This document shows, piece by piece, positions 17,248-26,573 of a stretch of 64,000 bases of DNA (position 1 is its first letter; each line of letters opens with the position of its first letter). The stretch is from CAVVIO01 sp963748095. GTDB taxonomy: Bacteria; Bacteroidota; Bacteroidia; Bacteroidales; UBA10428. A model generated the notes under the pieces. It was given only the letters and a program-made list of their open reading frames with translations, was not told where the DNA came from and did not search any database. The position numbers and the translations under genes are program-made. The stretch is taken from positions 62,001 to 126,000 of the forward strand of contig CAVVIO010000023.1 in NCBI GenBank assembly GCA_963748095.1. Direction: 5' to 3'.

Positions 17248-19149
17248 ATGAGTGACGAAATAAAGCACGAATGCGGGATAGCCATGGTAAGGCTGTTAAA
17301 ACCCCTTGTGCACTACCAGGTTAATTATGGAGATTGGGAATATGGTTTGAAAAAACTATATCTCCTGATGGAGAAACAGCATAACCGTGGCCAGGATGGT
17401 GCTGGAATAGTCAGTGTTAAATTTGATCTGCCTCCGGGTAATGAATATCTGCATCGGGTGCGTTCCGTAAAAGCATCGGCCATAAATGATATTTTCAAAA
17501 AAATAAATTCCACTTATAAGAAAGTGGAAAGCAAATCGACTTCCCTGATCAAGGATGCGGCATGGGCCAAAAAAAACTTGCCTTTTGCTGGCGAACTGCT
17601 CCTGGGACATTTAAGGTATGGCACTTACGGTAAGAATAATATTGAAAACGTTCATCCTGTAATGCGCCAAAACAACTGGAGATCGAGAAACCTGGTACTG
17701 GCCGGAAACTTTAACATGACCAATGTAGAAGAATTATTTCAAATACTGGTGGATCTCGGACAACATCCCCGTGATTTTTCTGATACAGTAACAGTCCTCG
17801 AAAATGTAGGCCATTTTCTCGATACTGAAAATCAACGGGAATTCGATAAGTATAAAAAAATGGGATATTCCAACATGGAGATATCAAATCTGATTTCCGA
17901 TAATATTTCCGTTGAGAATATCCTGCGTGAATCGAGTAAAAAATGGGACGGAGGTTATGTGATTGCCGGAATGATCGGCCATGGCGATGCTTTTGTTCTT
18001 CGCGATCCATGGGGGATCCGTCCGGCTTATTATTATACGAATGATGAGGTGGCAATAGTAACATCGGAGCGACCTGTAATTCAGACAGTAATGAATGTCA
18101 AAGGAGAGGAAGTACATGAAATTCCCCCTGGACATGCTATTATCATCAAAAAGAACGGGAATGTTTCCATTAGTAAAATAAGGGAGCCTTATGAACGCCG
18201 GTCCTGCTCCTTCGAACATATTTATTTTTCAAGAGGTAGCGATAAAGATATTTACCGTGAAAGGAAAAAACTGGGTGAATTACTTACCCCGCAGATTGTG
18301 AAGGCAATCGATAATGAAATGGAAAATACGGTATTTTCTTTCATTCCAAATACTGCCGAGACAGCTTTTTACGGGATGGTGTCGGGTATGGAATTCCATA
18401 TGCAGACTGAGGGAAAACAAAAAATATTGCAGTTAGGAAAAAACATTACGGAACAGGAAATTGACCAGATTATTTCCTTGAAACCAAGAATTGAAAAAGT
18501 AGCAATTAAGGATATTAAGCTGCGTACATTCATTTCGCAGGATGAAGGAAGGGACGATCTGGTTGGCCATATATACGATGTTTCATATGGTACCATCCAA
18601 CGGGGTATAGACAACCTGGTAGTTATAGACGACTCAATTGTTCGTGGGACAACACTTAAATATAGCATTATAAAAATTCTCGATCGGCTGGGCCCCAAGC
18701 GAATAGTGATTGTATCTTCATCACCACAGATCCGTTATCCCGATTGTTATGGCATTGATATGGCCAAACTGGGCGATTTTATTGCCTTCCGGGCGACAAT
18801 CGAATTGTTGAAGGAACGGGGAAAGGAAAACGTTATAAATGAAGTGTACCGTAAATGTAAGGGACAGGAAAAATTACCCAAAGAACAGATCATCAATTTT
18901 GTGAAAGAAATATATGCTCCTTTTACGCCTGAAGAAGTTTCCGATAAAATTGCCCAAATGTTAAAAACAAACGAGGTAAAAGCAGAGGTGAAAATTGTTT
19001 ACTTATCAATTGATAACCTGCATAAAGCCATACCGAATGACCTGGGCGACTGGTATTTTACAGGAGACTATCCTACTCCTGGCGGCAATATGGTAGTGAA
19101 TCGTTCTTTTATTAATTTTATTGAAGGCAAAAATAAAAGGGCTTACTAA
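17248..19149 (+). CDS. PurF-like amidophosphoribosyltransferase, long form
   Basis: A 633-residue protein with the two domains of glutamine PRPP amidotransferase: an N-terminal Ntn-type glutaminase (about 9-330) and a C-terminal phosphoribosyltransferase with the PRPP loop VVIDDSIVRGTT (near 458-469). The nucleophile would be Cys9 in HECGIAMV, so eight residues must be removed for the catalytic amine to be free. Ordinary PurF is about 470-505 residues; the extra length lies between motifs and at the C-terminus. My recollection is that Bacteroidota carry this long form as well as a normal PurF, so the exact substrate is uncertain. Its stop codon overlaps that of glsB on the other strand. Confidence 0.8.
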   Translation: MSDEIKHECGIAMVRLLKPLVHYQVNYGDWEYGLKKLYLLMEKQHNRGQDGAGIVSVKFDLPPGNEYLHRVRSVKASAINDIFKKINSTYKKVESKSTSLIKDAAWAKKNLPFAGELLLGHLRYGTYGKNNIENVHPVMRQNNWRSRNLVLAGNFNMTNVEELFQILVDLGQHPRDFSDTVTVLENVGHFLDTENQREFDKYKKMGYSNMEISNLISDNISVENILRESSKKWDGGYVIAGMIGHGDAFVLRDPWGIRPAYYYTNDEVAIVTSERPVIQTVMNVKGEEVHEIPPGHAIIIKKNGNVSISKIREPYERRSCSFEHIYFSRGSDKDIYRERKKLGELLTPQIVKAIDNEMENTVFSFIPNTAETAFYGMVSGMEFHMQTEGKQKILQLGKNITEQEIDQIISLKPRIEKVAIKDIKLRTFISQDEGRDDLVGHIYDVSYGTIQRGIDNLVVIDDSIVRGTTLKYSIIKILDRLGPKRIVIVSSSPQIRYPDCYGIDMAKLGDFIAFRATIELLKERGKENVINEVYRKCKGQEKLPKEQIINFVKEIYAPFTPEEVSDKIAQMLKTNEVKAEVKIVYLSIDNLHKAIPNDLGDWYFTGDYPTPGGNMVVNRSFINFIEGKNKRAY

Positions 19150-20090
19150 TTTCTGAATTTTGAGTTGGGTTTATAGGATTTGAAATGCCGTTCCACTTTC
19201 GATTCGTACATGTCTTTAATAGTGATCATGATAGCTGTCTCTTCCACTCCTCCGAAATGGTTATTTAAAACAGTTCCAAAAGTCTTTAAAGTAGCCGACA
19301 AATTTATATAGGCATTGATAAGGGGCGGAATTACCTCACCATTATCGCGTACTTTATGCGACAGTATTTTATAATCATCCTGGTAAGTCTTTCCGTTCAA
19401 TATTTTTTTTAGTTTTTCCTTGTCCATGCCGGTCTTTAAAGGTTCTACCGGAATTACAAGTTTGCTGTCGTCGGCAAAGTGTTTTTCGAGAAAGTAAAGG
19501 ATAAGATTACGGGCATCGGTGTTATAGTCGGTATACATGGTTACTTTACCGAAAAAATATTTCATTTGCTGGTTATTCATCCAAATGGCCCCAAGACCGT
19601 CCCATAAATTATCAAGAGCATATAAGCCTTTACTGTTCCTGTTAGTATTCTGATAAGCTGGCTGTACAAACGAACGACCTAATTCAATAATATAAGGCAG
19701 GTAATCTTTTTTAAATTTTTCGGTAAATTGAAATAATCGGGATGTGGCCATATTCAGATGTTCATCATCAACTTCGGTTCCCTGACTGCACATATAGTAA
19801 CGATATCCACCAAGGATCTCTTTACGAGACGGATCCCATACGATAAGTTGTTTGTAAGGATCATCACTGGTGTCGAAACTGTCAATATCTATTTCTTTAC
19901 CTGTACCACCTCCGGCAGCCCTGAAAGACAATTCCCTTAATCGGCCAATTTCCAGCAACACATTTGGTGCATTCTGATGGGTGATCACATAAAGTTCATT
20001 ATTGCCGTTATTGGTATACCGGAGAAATTTATCTTCCGTTAATTCCTTTTCAATTAAATCTCTGTCAATAGGTGGAATTATAGCTTTCAT
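19146..20090 (-). CDS. glsB: GNAT-family N-acyltransferase, GlsB-like
   Basis: A 314-residue acyltransferase of the OlsB/GlsB type. GlsB transfers a 3-hydroxyacyl chain from ACP to the amino group of glycine, the first step of glycine-lipid synthesis described in Bacteroides. The GNAT-like core is visible: NAPNVLLEIGRLRELSFRA, GGGTGKEIDIDSFD, YKQLIVWDP and EILGGYRY, followed by YIIELGRSFVQPAYQ. The gene behind it in transcription order is a GlsA-type acyltransferase, the expected partner, 63 bases upstream. Cytoplasmic, probably membrane-associated. The alternative is an ornithine-lipid enzyme (OlsB), since the families are close; the pairing seen here fits glycine lipids. Confidence 0.8.
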   Translation of the reverse strand: MKAIIPPIDRDLIEKELTEDKFLRYTNNGNNELYVITHQNAPNVLLEIGRLRELSFRAAGGGTGKEIDIDSFDTSDDPYKQLIVWDPSRKEILGGYRYYMCSQGTEVDDEHLNMATSRLFQFTEKFKKDYLPYIIELGRSFVQPAYQNTNRNSKGLYALDNLWDGLGAIWMNNQQMKYFFGKVTMYTDYNTDARNLILYFLEKHFADDSKLVIPVEPLKTGMDKEKLKKILNGKTYQDDYKILSHKVRDNGEVIPPLINAYINLSATLKTFGTVLNNHFGGVEETAIMITIKDMYESKVERHFKSYKPNSKFRN

Positions 20091-20153
20091 ACGCTTTTTT
20101 AAAATAGGAAAACAAATTTAGAAAATTATTTAGTATTAATAAGCTTTTTCAAA

Positions 20154-21005
20154 TCAAAGGGGAATATTTTTAATCCCTGCCATTGCATATGCTTTTTCTT
20201 TAACAAATTTAGCCCATGATCTGTAATCTTTCGATTTATCAAAGGTTTGCCAGGGGATGGGTTTACCAAAGGAAACTTCAATGGTTTTATTCTGGTGTTT
20301 ATATGTTTCATCAACAAGATATAGCATTTCAATGTTCGATTTAATACCTAAAAACTTTCGGAGATTAGCCAGTCTGTAAAAGAAATTGGTGTTCCGTCCA
20401 CTCATATGAACAGGTATCACATCACGTTTATACTGGATGGCTTTGGCAATAAAACTCTTTTTCCATTCCAGGTCAATGATCTGCCCTTTGATTCTACGGG
20501 ATACCAGGCCGGCTGGACAGGTAATGATCTGCATGTCTGACTGAAATGCCTCCTCCATCATCACGGCAGCATCTGCAGCTTGTTTGCCGTGTTTGTTTAT
20601 GGGAATAAATAATCCTTTAATTGTACTGATATTCATCAAAAGATCATTTACAAGATACCTGAAATTCTTATAATATTTACCAACTATATGCATCAGTACA
20701 ATGCCGTCGAGACCTCCCCAGGGATGATTGGCAGCAAATATGTACCTTCCTGTTCGCGGAATATTTTCTTCTCCTTTGAGTACAACTTTTATATTAAAAT
20801 ACTTAACGGAGGCATCAATGAATTCGATATCAAGCTTATCTCCGTAATTTTTCAGAATTTCATTCAGAAAATCCTGGTGTACAATTCTTTTCAGGTAAGC
20901 AAATATGAAACCCGGTATCATTCTTGCCAGTCTGGGATTTTTACTCTTAAAAATCGTTTTGATATCAATAGGCTTTATGCTTTCGGAAGATGTAACCCGC
21001 CCCAT
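20154..21005 (-). CDS. glsA: 1-acylglycerol-3-phosphate-type acyltransferase, GlsA-like
   Basis: A 283-residue PlsC-superfamily acyltransferase. The catalytic HX4D motif reads NHPWGGLD (near residues 89-96), preceded by GRYIFAA. A later block, IITCPAGLVSRRIKG, occupies the place of the usual EGTR substrate motif. In glycine-lipid synthesis GlsA adds the second fatty acid to the hydroxyl of the GlsB product. It is first in a two-gene operon with glsB and has a good promoter box at 21038-21045. Membrane-associated, cytoplasmic face. Confidence 0.8.
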   Translation of the reverse strand: MGRVTSSESIKPIDIKTIFKSKNPRLARMIPGFIFAYLKRIVHQDFLNEILKNYGDKLDIEFIDASVKYFNIKVVLKGEENIPRTGRYIFAANHPWGGLDGIVLMHIVGKYYKNFRYLVNDLLMNISTIKGLFIPINKHGKQAADAAVMMEEAFQSDMQIITCPAGLVSRRIKGQIIDLEWKKSFIAKAIQYKRDVIPVHMSGRNTNFFYRLANLRKFLGIKSNIEMLYLVDETYKHQNKTIEVSFGKPIPWQTFDKSKDYRSWAKFVKEKAYAMAGIKNIPL

Positions 21006-21037
21006 TTAATTAAAATTTTAGATACATTTTTCTATCA

Positions 21038-21045
21038 CAAAAGTA
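21038..21045 (-). promoter_or_regulatory. -7 box of the glsA-glsB operon
   Basis: On the minus strand this reads TACTTTTG, matching TAnnTTTG. A TTG lies about 23 bases further upstream. It is 32 bases before the glsA start. Confidence 0.55.
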
Positions 21046-21140
21046 TCAAATTTTTGATGTTTGTATGTCAATGCAAATTCATTTCCTTGATTTTTCGGAA
21101 ACATAATTGAAATTAACTCCGTAAAAAGTTATCAACAAAG

Positions 21141-21175
21141 TGGGAAAAAATGGGGGAAAGTGGTGAGATGTGGTA
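21141..21175 (+). promoter_or_regulatory. MraZ operator, four direct repeats
   Basis: TGGGA, TGGGG, TGGTG and TGGTA begin at 21141, 21151, 21161 and 21171: four pentamers at an exact 10-base period, one per helical turn. MraZ is known to bind such TGGGN repeats upstream of its own gene. The array sits just upstream of the -7-like box at 21186, so bound MraZ would cover the -33 region and repress. Confidence 0.85.
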
Positions 21176-21185
21176 ATTTTTTCTT

Positions 21186-21193
21186 TATTTTTA
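21186..21193 (+). promoter_or_regulatory. Probable -7 box of the dcw operon
   Basis: TATTTTTA is one mismatch from TAnnTTTG and is followed by CGAA, as in the box before yebC (TATTTTTACGA). It lies 20 bases before the mraZ ATG and directly after the MraZ operator. Confidence 0.45.
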
Positions 21194-21212
21194 CGAATTA
21201 TTGATTAAACCT

Positions 21213-21683
21213 ATGACAACTTTTATAGGAGACTATACATGCAAGCCCGATTCAAAAGGGCGCGTACTGGTTCCTTCTGCCTTTCTGAAACAGATGGCTC
21301 AAGAAGCCCAGGAAAGGTTTGTCATAAAGAAAGATATTTTTGAAAATTGCCTGGTGCTTTACCCTATGGATGAATGGGAAAGTCAGGGTAAAATTATCCG
21401 GGAAAAGACCAATCCATATAACAGGGAACACAGTCATTTTCTGCGGCAGTTTTTCAAAGGAACAGCCGAGGTACTTCTCGATTCGAATAATCGGATACTG
21501 ATACCCAAACGGTTGCTCGACGAAATTGATGCCGGCAAAGAACTAATACTGGCAGGTCAGTTTGGAAAAATTGAGATATGGCCTAAGAAAGCTTACGATG
21601 AATTAGGAAGCAGGGAGGATGAATTTACCTCTCTGGCTGAAAAAATTTTAGGTGGTAAAATATATGAAACCGATGAGAAATGA
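21213..21683 (+). CDS. mraZ: Transcriptional regulator MraZ
   Basis: A 156-residue AbrB-like DNA-binding protein with two SpoVT/AbrB-type repeats: FIGDYTCKPDSKGRVLVPSAFL (3-24) and AEVLLDSNNRILIPKRLL (about 86-103). The DSKGR and DSNNR motifs are the family hallmark. It represses the division/wall cluster it heads by binding TGGGN repeats, which are present upstream. I chose ATG 21213 because it gives the normal N-terminus; a TTG at 21201 is also in frame. The end overlaps rsmH by four bases. Confidence 0.92.
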   Translation: MTTFIGDYTCKPDSKGRVLVPSAFLKQMAQEAQERFVIKKDIFENCLVLYPMDEWESQGKIIREKTNPYNREHSHFLRQFFKGTAEVLLDSNNRILIPKRLLDEIDAGKELILAGQFGKIEIWPKKAYDELGSREDEFTSLAEKILGGKIYETDEK

Positions 21684-22576
21684 ATTATCACCAGCCGGTT
21701 TTATTAAAGGAAAGTATTGAAGGGCTAAATATACGGCCCGATGGAATATATGTTGATGCCACATTTGGTGGCGGTGGTCATTCTTTGGAAATCCTCAGCC
21801 ATTTGAAAAAGGGAAGATTATTTGGTTTCGATCAGGATGAGGACACAATTGGCAATATTCCCAAAGATGAGCGCTTCACTTTTGTCAATCATAATTTCAG
21901 GTTCTTACACAATTTTTTAAAATACTACGGTGTTCATTCAATTGATGGTTTGATTGCCGATTTGGGCGTTTCATCCCATCATTTTGAAAGTGTTGAAAGG
22001 GGATTTTCTTTTCGTGGAGAAACCGGTCTGGATATGCGGATGAACCGGAAATCAGATTTTTCGGCCAAAGATGTAATCAATACTTATTCCGGGGAAAAGC
22101 TTCAGACTGTCTTTTCGGCATACGGAGAAGTGCATAACGCCCGTAAATTAGCTTCTGTAATTGTCAGTGAAAGGGAAAAATCACCTATTGTACAAACAGG
22201 AGAGTTTCTGAAAGCTATTTCGGGTTGTATCCCTCCCCGGAAAGAAAATCAATACCTGGCAAAAGTATTTCAGGCTATCCGGATTGAAGTAAATCACGAG
22301 ATATTCAATCTGAAACAATTACTGGAGCAATGTTTGGAAACTCTGAATACTGATGGACGACTGGTGGTAATCAGTTATCATTCGCTGGAAGACAGGCTGG
22401 TAAAAAATTTTATTCGATGGGGAAATTTCGAGAAGGAAGCACCAAAGGATTTGTACGGGAATTCCAACACCCCTTTAAGGGCGGTCAATAAAAAAGTAAT
22501 TATACCGGGTGAAGAAGAAATTGAAATGAATAACAGGGCCAGGAGCGCTAAACTCAGAATTGCTGAAAAAGTATAA
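21680..22576 (+). CDS. rsmH: 16S rRNA (cytosine-1402-N4)-methyltransferase
   Basis: SAM-dependent methyltransferase that modifies the decoding centre of 16S rRNA. At 298 residues it has normal length. Visible motifs: N-terminal HQPVLLKESIEGLNI, SAM-site DATFGGGGHS (about 27-36), IDGLIADLGVSSHHFES, RGFSFRGETGLDMRMN, and C-terminal SYHSLEDRLVKNF. It starts on an ATGA overlap with mraZ and stops two bases before ftsL, so it is translated from the same message. Confidence 0.96.
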   Translation: MNYHQPVLLKESIEGLNIRPDGIYVDATFGGGGHSLEILSHLKKGRLFGFDQDEDTIGNIPKDERFTFVNHNFRFLHNFLKYYGVHSIDGLIADLGVSSHHFESVERGFSFRGETGLDMRMNRKSDFSAKDVINTYSGEKLQTVFSAYGEVHNARKLASVIVSEREKSPIVQTGEFLKAISGCIPPRKENQYLAKVFQAIRIEVNHEIFNLKQLLEQCLETLNTDGRLVVISYHSLEDRLVKNFIRWGNFEKEAPKDLYGNSNTPLRAVNKKVIIPGEEEIEMNNRARSAKLRIAEKV

Positions 22577-22578
22577 AA

Positions 22579-22959
22579 ATGAGTACTAAAAGAGAAAATA
22601 TCGAATTCATTGATCAGGAACAGGAACGAAAAGAAATAAAATCTTTTTCGCTGAAAGGAATCCTTGATGGCAGTGTTCTGGCAAAAACAGCCATAACCAA
22701 CCAGTTGCCCTTTATTTTTTTCCTGGTTTTATTGGGACTTTTATATATAGGAAACAGGTACAGGGCCGAGCGCCTGGTACGTCAGATGGATCACATTCAA
22801 ACGGAAGTGGGCAATTTGCGGGCAGAACAGATTACTACTGCTTCGGAATTAATGAAAATAAGCACTCCATCGGAGGTTGCAAAACTAATACAAGAAAAAA
22901 ACCTTGGACTGGAGGAAGCTACAAAGCCTCCTGTTAAGATAGTTAAAAAGGATGATTGA
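22579..22959 (+). CDS. ftsL: Cell-division protein FtsL-like
   Basis: A 126-residue bitopic membrane protein: a cytoplasmic head of about 36 residues, one transmembrane segment (QLPFIFFLVLLGLLYIGNRY, about 43-62), then a periplasmic coiled-coil-like stretch (ERLVRQMDHIQTEVGNLRAE). FtsL sequences are poorly conserved; the call rests on size, topology and position between rsmH and ftsI. It should act with FtsB and FtsQ in the divisome. It is 3 bases before ftsI. Confidence 0.8.
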   Translation: MSTKRENIEFIDQEQERKEIKSFSLKGILDGSVLAKTAITNQLPFIFFLVLLGLLYIGNRYRAERLVRQMDHIQTEVGNLRAEQITTASELMKISTPSEVAKLIQEKNLGLEEATKPPVKIVKKDD

Positions 22960-22962
22960 AAC

Positions 22963-25089
22963 ATGTCACTAAAAAGAGACATAGTATGGCGTGTAGCCCT
23001 GGTGTATTTCACGATCCTGGCATTGTCGATCTGGATATTCGGTAAAGTGCTTTATCTGCAGTTTATCGAAAAAGACAAGTGGGAAGCCAAAGTGGAAAAT
23101 GCTACTGTTAGGGATGTAAAATTACCTCCCAACAGAGGGGATATTTATGCCGACGATATGCGGTTACTGGCCAGCTCTATCCCCTATTACGAAATAAGAA
23201 TGGATCTGAAATCTACGGCACTTACCAATAGTATTTTTAATAAGAAGATCGACTCGCTTTCATTGTGTCTGTCCCATCTGTTTCGTGATAAAAGCAAGGA
23301 GGGATATAAGAATGAATTAATTCAGGCCAGGAAGAATGGAGAACGTTTTTACCTGATCAAACGAAAAGTTAATTACATCCAGCTAAAGAAACTAAAGCAA
23401 TTTCCCATTTTCCGTTTAGGAAGATACAAAGGAGGATTTATTTATGTGCAGGAAAATGAACGGATAAGACCGAATGGCAACCTGGCTTCGCGCACGATCG
23501 GTCGTACTACAAAAGACAGAGGCGGTAACATTGTCGGTATCGAAGGAGCTTATGATCCTGAGTTAACCGGGGTGGAAGGAGTAAGGCTCGAACAAAAATT
23601 ATCCGGCAATGTATGGATGCCTATTAACGAACGAAACGAAATAGAGCCGAAAGACGGGAAAAGTGTTGTGACCACAATTGATATCGATCTGCAGGATGTT
23701 GCCGAAAACGCACTATTGAAACAATTAAGGTTGCATAAAGCGCATCATGGTTCGGCTGTACTTATGGAAGTAGCCACCGGGGAGATCAAAGCCATAGTAA
23801 ATCTCACCGACACTTTCGGAACATATATGGAATATTATAATTATGCAATTGGTGAAAGTACCGAACCTGGCTCCACTTTTAAATTACCTGTACTGATTGC
23901 TGCCATGGAAGACGGCTACATCGATCTGAATGATACGGTTCATACCGGGAATGGAATAATGCAGATCTACGATAAAAAGATAAAGGATGACAGCTATGTA
24001 AATGGTGGGTGGGGCACACTTACTGTTAAACAGGTATTGGAACATTCTTCAAATGTGGGGATGGCCAAACTTATAATGAAATATTATAAAAACCAGCCTC
24101 AGCGACTCATCGACCGATTGTGCAGTATGGACCTGAATCAAAAAATTGGCCTGGAAATTAAGGGAGAAGGCAATCCGGTGATCCGCTTTCCGGGCGACAA
24201 ACTTTGGTCGGGCATCTCACTGGCAATGATGGCACATGGATATGAAGTGCGGCTTACCCCATTGCAAATACTTACCTTCTATAATGCAATTGCCAACAAT
24301 GGCAGGATGGTGAAGCCCAGATTTGTTAAAGAGCTTATGTATCACGGAAAGATAGTGAAAACGTATGGTACCGAAGTTATAAATCCTTCAATTTGTTCCA
24401 GATCCACCTTGCGCAAAGCAAGGAATATGCTCGAAGGAGTGGTGGAAGAAGGTACCGCCAGTAATTTAAGAAATCCCTACCTGAAAATTGCCGGGAAAAC
24501 TGGTACAACACAGATATATAATAAAAAATACGGGTATAAATTGGGAACACAAGTAAATTACCAGGCTTCGTTTGTAGGATACTTTCCGGCCGATCATCCA
24601 AAATATTCCTGCATTGTGGTTATCAATTCACCATCGAAAGATGTGTATTACGGAAACCAGGTTGCCGGACCCGTATTTCAGGAAATAGCAAATAAGGTGT
24701 ATGCCACGGATCTTAAAATGCAAAAATCGATAAACAGTGAAGAAAAAAATATGATTGTTGATCTGCCTTATTCCAAGAATAGTTATAAACCAGATCTGGA
24801 AGAAGTGTTAAACGCATTGAAAATTCAAACGAAAGATTCGGTTAATAATTCAGAATGGGTGGCTACTGTAAAACAGAATAAATACATCGAGCTGGAAGAT
24901 AAACCGATAATTAAAAATCTGGTACCTAATGTAGTCTCTATGGGAGCAAAAGATGCAATATACCTGCTCGAAAATGCAGGGCTAAAAGTGAAAATTCTTG
25001 GCAGGGGAAGTGTTCAAAGCCAGTCGGTTCCTCCAGGTTCAAGGATTAAAAAAGGAGAAGTAGTAACGTTGGAAATGAGTTTTATTTAA
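22963..25089 (+). CDS. ftsI: Septal peptidoglycan transpeptidase (PBP3) with PASTA domain
   Basis: Class B penicillin-binding protein that cross-links peptidoglycan at the septum. 708 residues: one N-terminal transmembrane anchor (about 8-30), the dimerisation domain (NRGDIYADDMRLLASSIPYYEIRMD), and the transpeptidase with active-site SxxK in GSTFK (Ser near 304), SSN in EHSSNVGMAK and KTG in AGKTGTTQ (near 512). A single PASTA domain closes the protein (NLVPNVVSMGAKDAIYLLENAGL, about 640-708). Length is greater than in proteobacterial FtsI because of the PASTA tail, usual for this phylum. Its stop overlaps the murE start (TAATG). Confidence 0.95.
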   Translation: MSLKRDIVWRVALVYFTILALSIWIFGKVLYLQFIEKDKWEAKVENATVRDVKLPPNRGDIYADDMRLLASSIPYYEIRMDLKSTALTNSIFNKKIDSLSLCLSHLFRDKSKEGYKNELIQARKNGERFYLIKRKVNYIQLKKLKQFPIFRLGRYKGGFIYVQENERIRPNGNLASRTIGRTTKDRGGNIVGIEGAYDPELTGVEGVRLEQKLSGNVWMPINERNEIEPKDGKSVVTTIDIDLQDVAENALLKQLRLHKAHHGSAVLMEVATGEIKAIVNLTDTFGTYMEYYNYAIGESTEPGSTFKLPVLIAAMEDGYIDLNDTVHTGNGIMQIYDKKIKDDSYVNGGWGTLTVKQVLEHSSNVGMAKLIMKYYKNQPQRLIDRLCSMDLNQKIGLEIKGEGNPVIRFPGDKLWSGISLAMMAHGYEVRLTPLQILTFYNAIANNGRMVKPRFVKELMYHGKIVKTYGTEVINPSICSRSTLRKARNMLEGVVEEGTASNLRNPYLKIAGKTGTTQIYNKKYGYKLGTQVNYQASFVGYFPADHPKYSCIVVINSPSKDVYYGNQVAGPVFQEIANKVYATDLKMQKSINSEEKNMIVDLPYSKNSYKPDLEEVLNALKIQTKDSVNNSEWVATVKQNKYIELEDKPIIKNLVPNVVSMGAKDAIYLLENAGLKVKILGRGSVQSQSVPPGSRIKKGEVVTLEMSFI

Positions 25090-26564
25090 TGCCAAAATAC
25101 ATCGATGACATATTAACAGGAATCAGCGATTACCGGATATCTGGTGACAGGAAGAAGGTGATTGGAAACATTCAGTTCGATTCGAGACTGGTGAAAAAGG
25201 GAGATGTGTTTGTTGCTGTAAAAGGCACCCAGGTCGACGGACATCAGTTTATCCAACTGGCTGTAGAGAAAGGTGCCGGCGTTATAGTTTGTGAAAAATT
25301 ACCATCTGAACTTAACAATGAGTTAACTTATGTGCTGGTAAACGATTCGGCAAAATCACTGGGTATTTTAGCTTCCAATTATTTCGACCGTCCGTCATCA
25401 AAATTAAAACTTTTGGGTGTTACCGGGACAAACGGAAAAACTACGATTGCTACTTTATTATATCAGCTGTTCGGACACATGGGATACAAACCGGGGTTGA
25501 TCTCTACAGTTGCCAATTACATAGGTAATAAAAAGGAAGCATCAACGCATACAACACCGGATGCTGTAAGTATAAACCGGTTACTGGCAGATATGGTGGA
25601 AGCGGGATGCGATTATGCCTTTATGGAAGTGAGTTCACATGCCATTGTGCAGGAACGTATTTCCGGATTAACATTTTCAGGGGGTATTTTTACAAATATC
25701 ACACACGATCACCTGGATTATCACGAAACTTTTCGCGATTATCTCAACGCGAAAAAATTGTTTTTCGACAAGTTGCCCGATAATTCGTTTGCTGTTTTCA
25801 ATTCAGACGATAAGAACGGGAAAGTGATGGCCCAGAATACAAAGGCAACAAAATATTTCTACGGGCTGAAAACAATGGCAGATTTTAAAGCACGGATCAT
25901 AGAAAGTCATTTCGATGGCATGCTTATTCATATTGACGGAAAAGAATTATGGACAACCCTGATTGGTGAATTCAATGTTTACAACTTGCTTGCTATCTAT
26001 GCAGGTGCAGTTCTGCTTGGTCAGGATAAGGATAAGGTTCTTCAGAAAATAAGCATTTTAAAAACCGTGGACGGTCGGTTCGAATACCTTCGATCAAACG
26101 ACGGGATTACCGCCATTGTCGATTATGCCCACACCCCCGATGCATTGCTGAATGTTCTTACCACTATCAATAAAATTCGTTCAGGGAACGAAAAACTCAT
26201 TACTGTGGTGGGTGCTGGTGGAAACCGTGATAAAACCAAACGTCCCATAATGGCCCGGGTAGCGGTAGAAAACAGTACACAGCTGATCCTTACTTCCGAT
26301 AATCCCAGGAATGAAGATCCGGTGACTATTTTAGAGGATATGAAAAAAGGTATTGAAGCCGATCAGAAAAAAAAGGTACTTGTTATTACCGACCGGAAAG
26401 AGGCGATAAAAACAGCCTGTATGCTGGCTCAAAATGGAGATATTATCCTGGTTGCCGGCAAGGGGCATGAAACCTACCAGGAAATCAAGGGGGTAAAACA
26501 CCATTTCAGTGATAAAGAGATAATTGCCGAACATTTTATGCTCAACCATATGAATTTGCAATAG
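25089..26564 (+). CDS. murE: UDP-MurNAc-tripeptide ligase (meso-DAP adding)
   Basis: Cytoplasmic ATP-dependent Mur ligase that adds the third amino acid of the stem peptide. 491 residues: ATP loop GVTGTNGKTTIATLL (about 110-124), the carbamylated-lysine region, central ITHDHLDYHETFRDYLNAK, and C-terminal specificity motif DNPRNEDP (near 403-410). DNPR binds meso-diaminopimelate, so the wall is of the DAP type. In many bacteria murF follows murE; here mraY follows directly. Confidence 0.96.
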   Translation: MPKYIDDILTGISDYRISGDRKKVIGNIQFDSRLVKKGDVFVAVKGTQVDGHQFIQLAVEKGAGVIVCEKLPSELNNELTYVLVNDSAKSLGILASNYFDRPSSKLKLLGVTGTNGKTTIATLLYQLFGHMGYKPGLISTVANYIGNKKEASTHTTPDAVSINRLLADMVEAGCDYAFMEVSSHAIVQERISGLTFSGGIFTNITHDHLDYHETFRDYLNAKKLFFDKLPDNSFAVFNSDDKNGKVMAQNTKATKYFYGLKTMADFKARIIESHFDGMLIHIDGKELWTTLIGEFNVYNLLAIYAGAVLLGQDKDKVLQKISILKTVDGRFEYLRSNDGITAIVDYAHTPDALLNVLTTINKIRSGNEKLITVVGAGGNRDKTKRPIMARVAVENSTQLILTSDNPRNEDPVTILEDMKKGIEADQKKKVLVITDRKEAIKTACMLAQNGDIILVAGKGHETYQEIKGVKHHFSDKEIIAEHFMLNHMNLQ

Positions 26565-26568
26565 GAGG
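26563..26568 (+). promoter_or_regulatory. Shine-Dalgarno-like AGGAGG before mraY
   Basis: A perfect AGGAGG lies 5 bases before the mraY ATG at 26574. Such sites are rare in Bacteroidota genes, so it stands out and supports this start over later ones. Confidence 0.55.
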
Positions 26569-26573
26569 TTATT

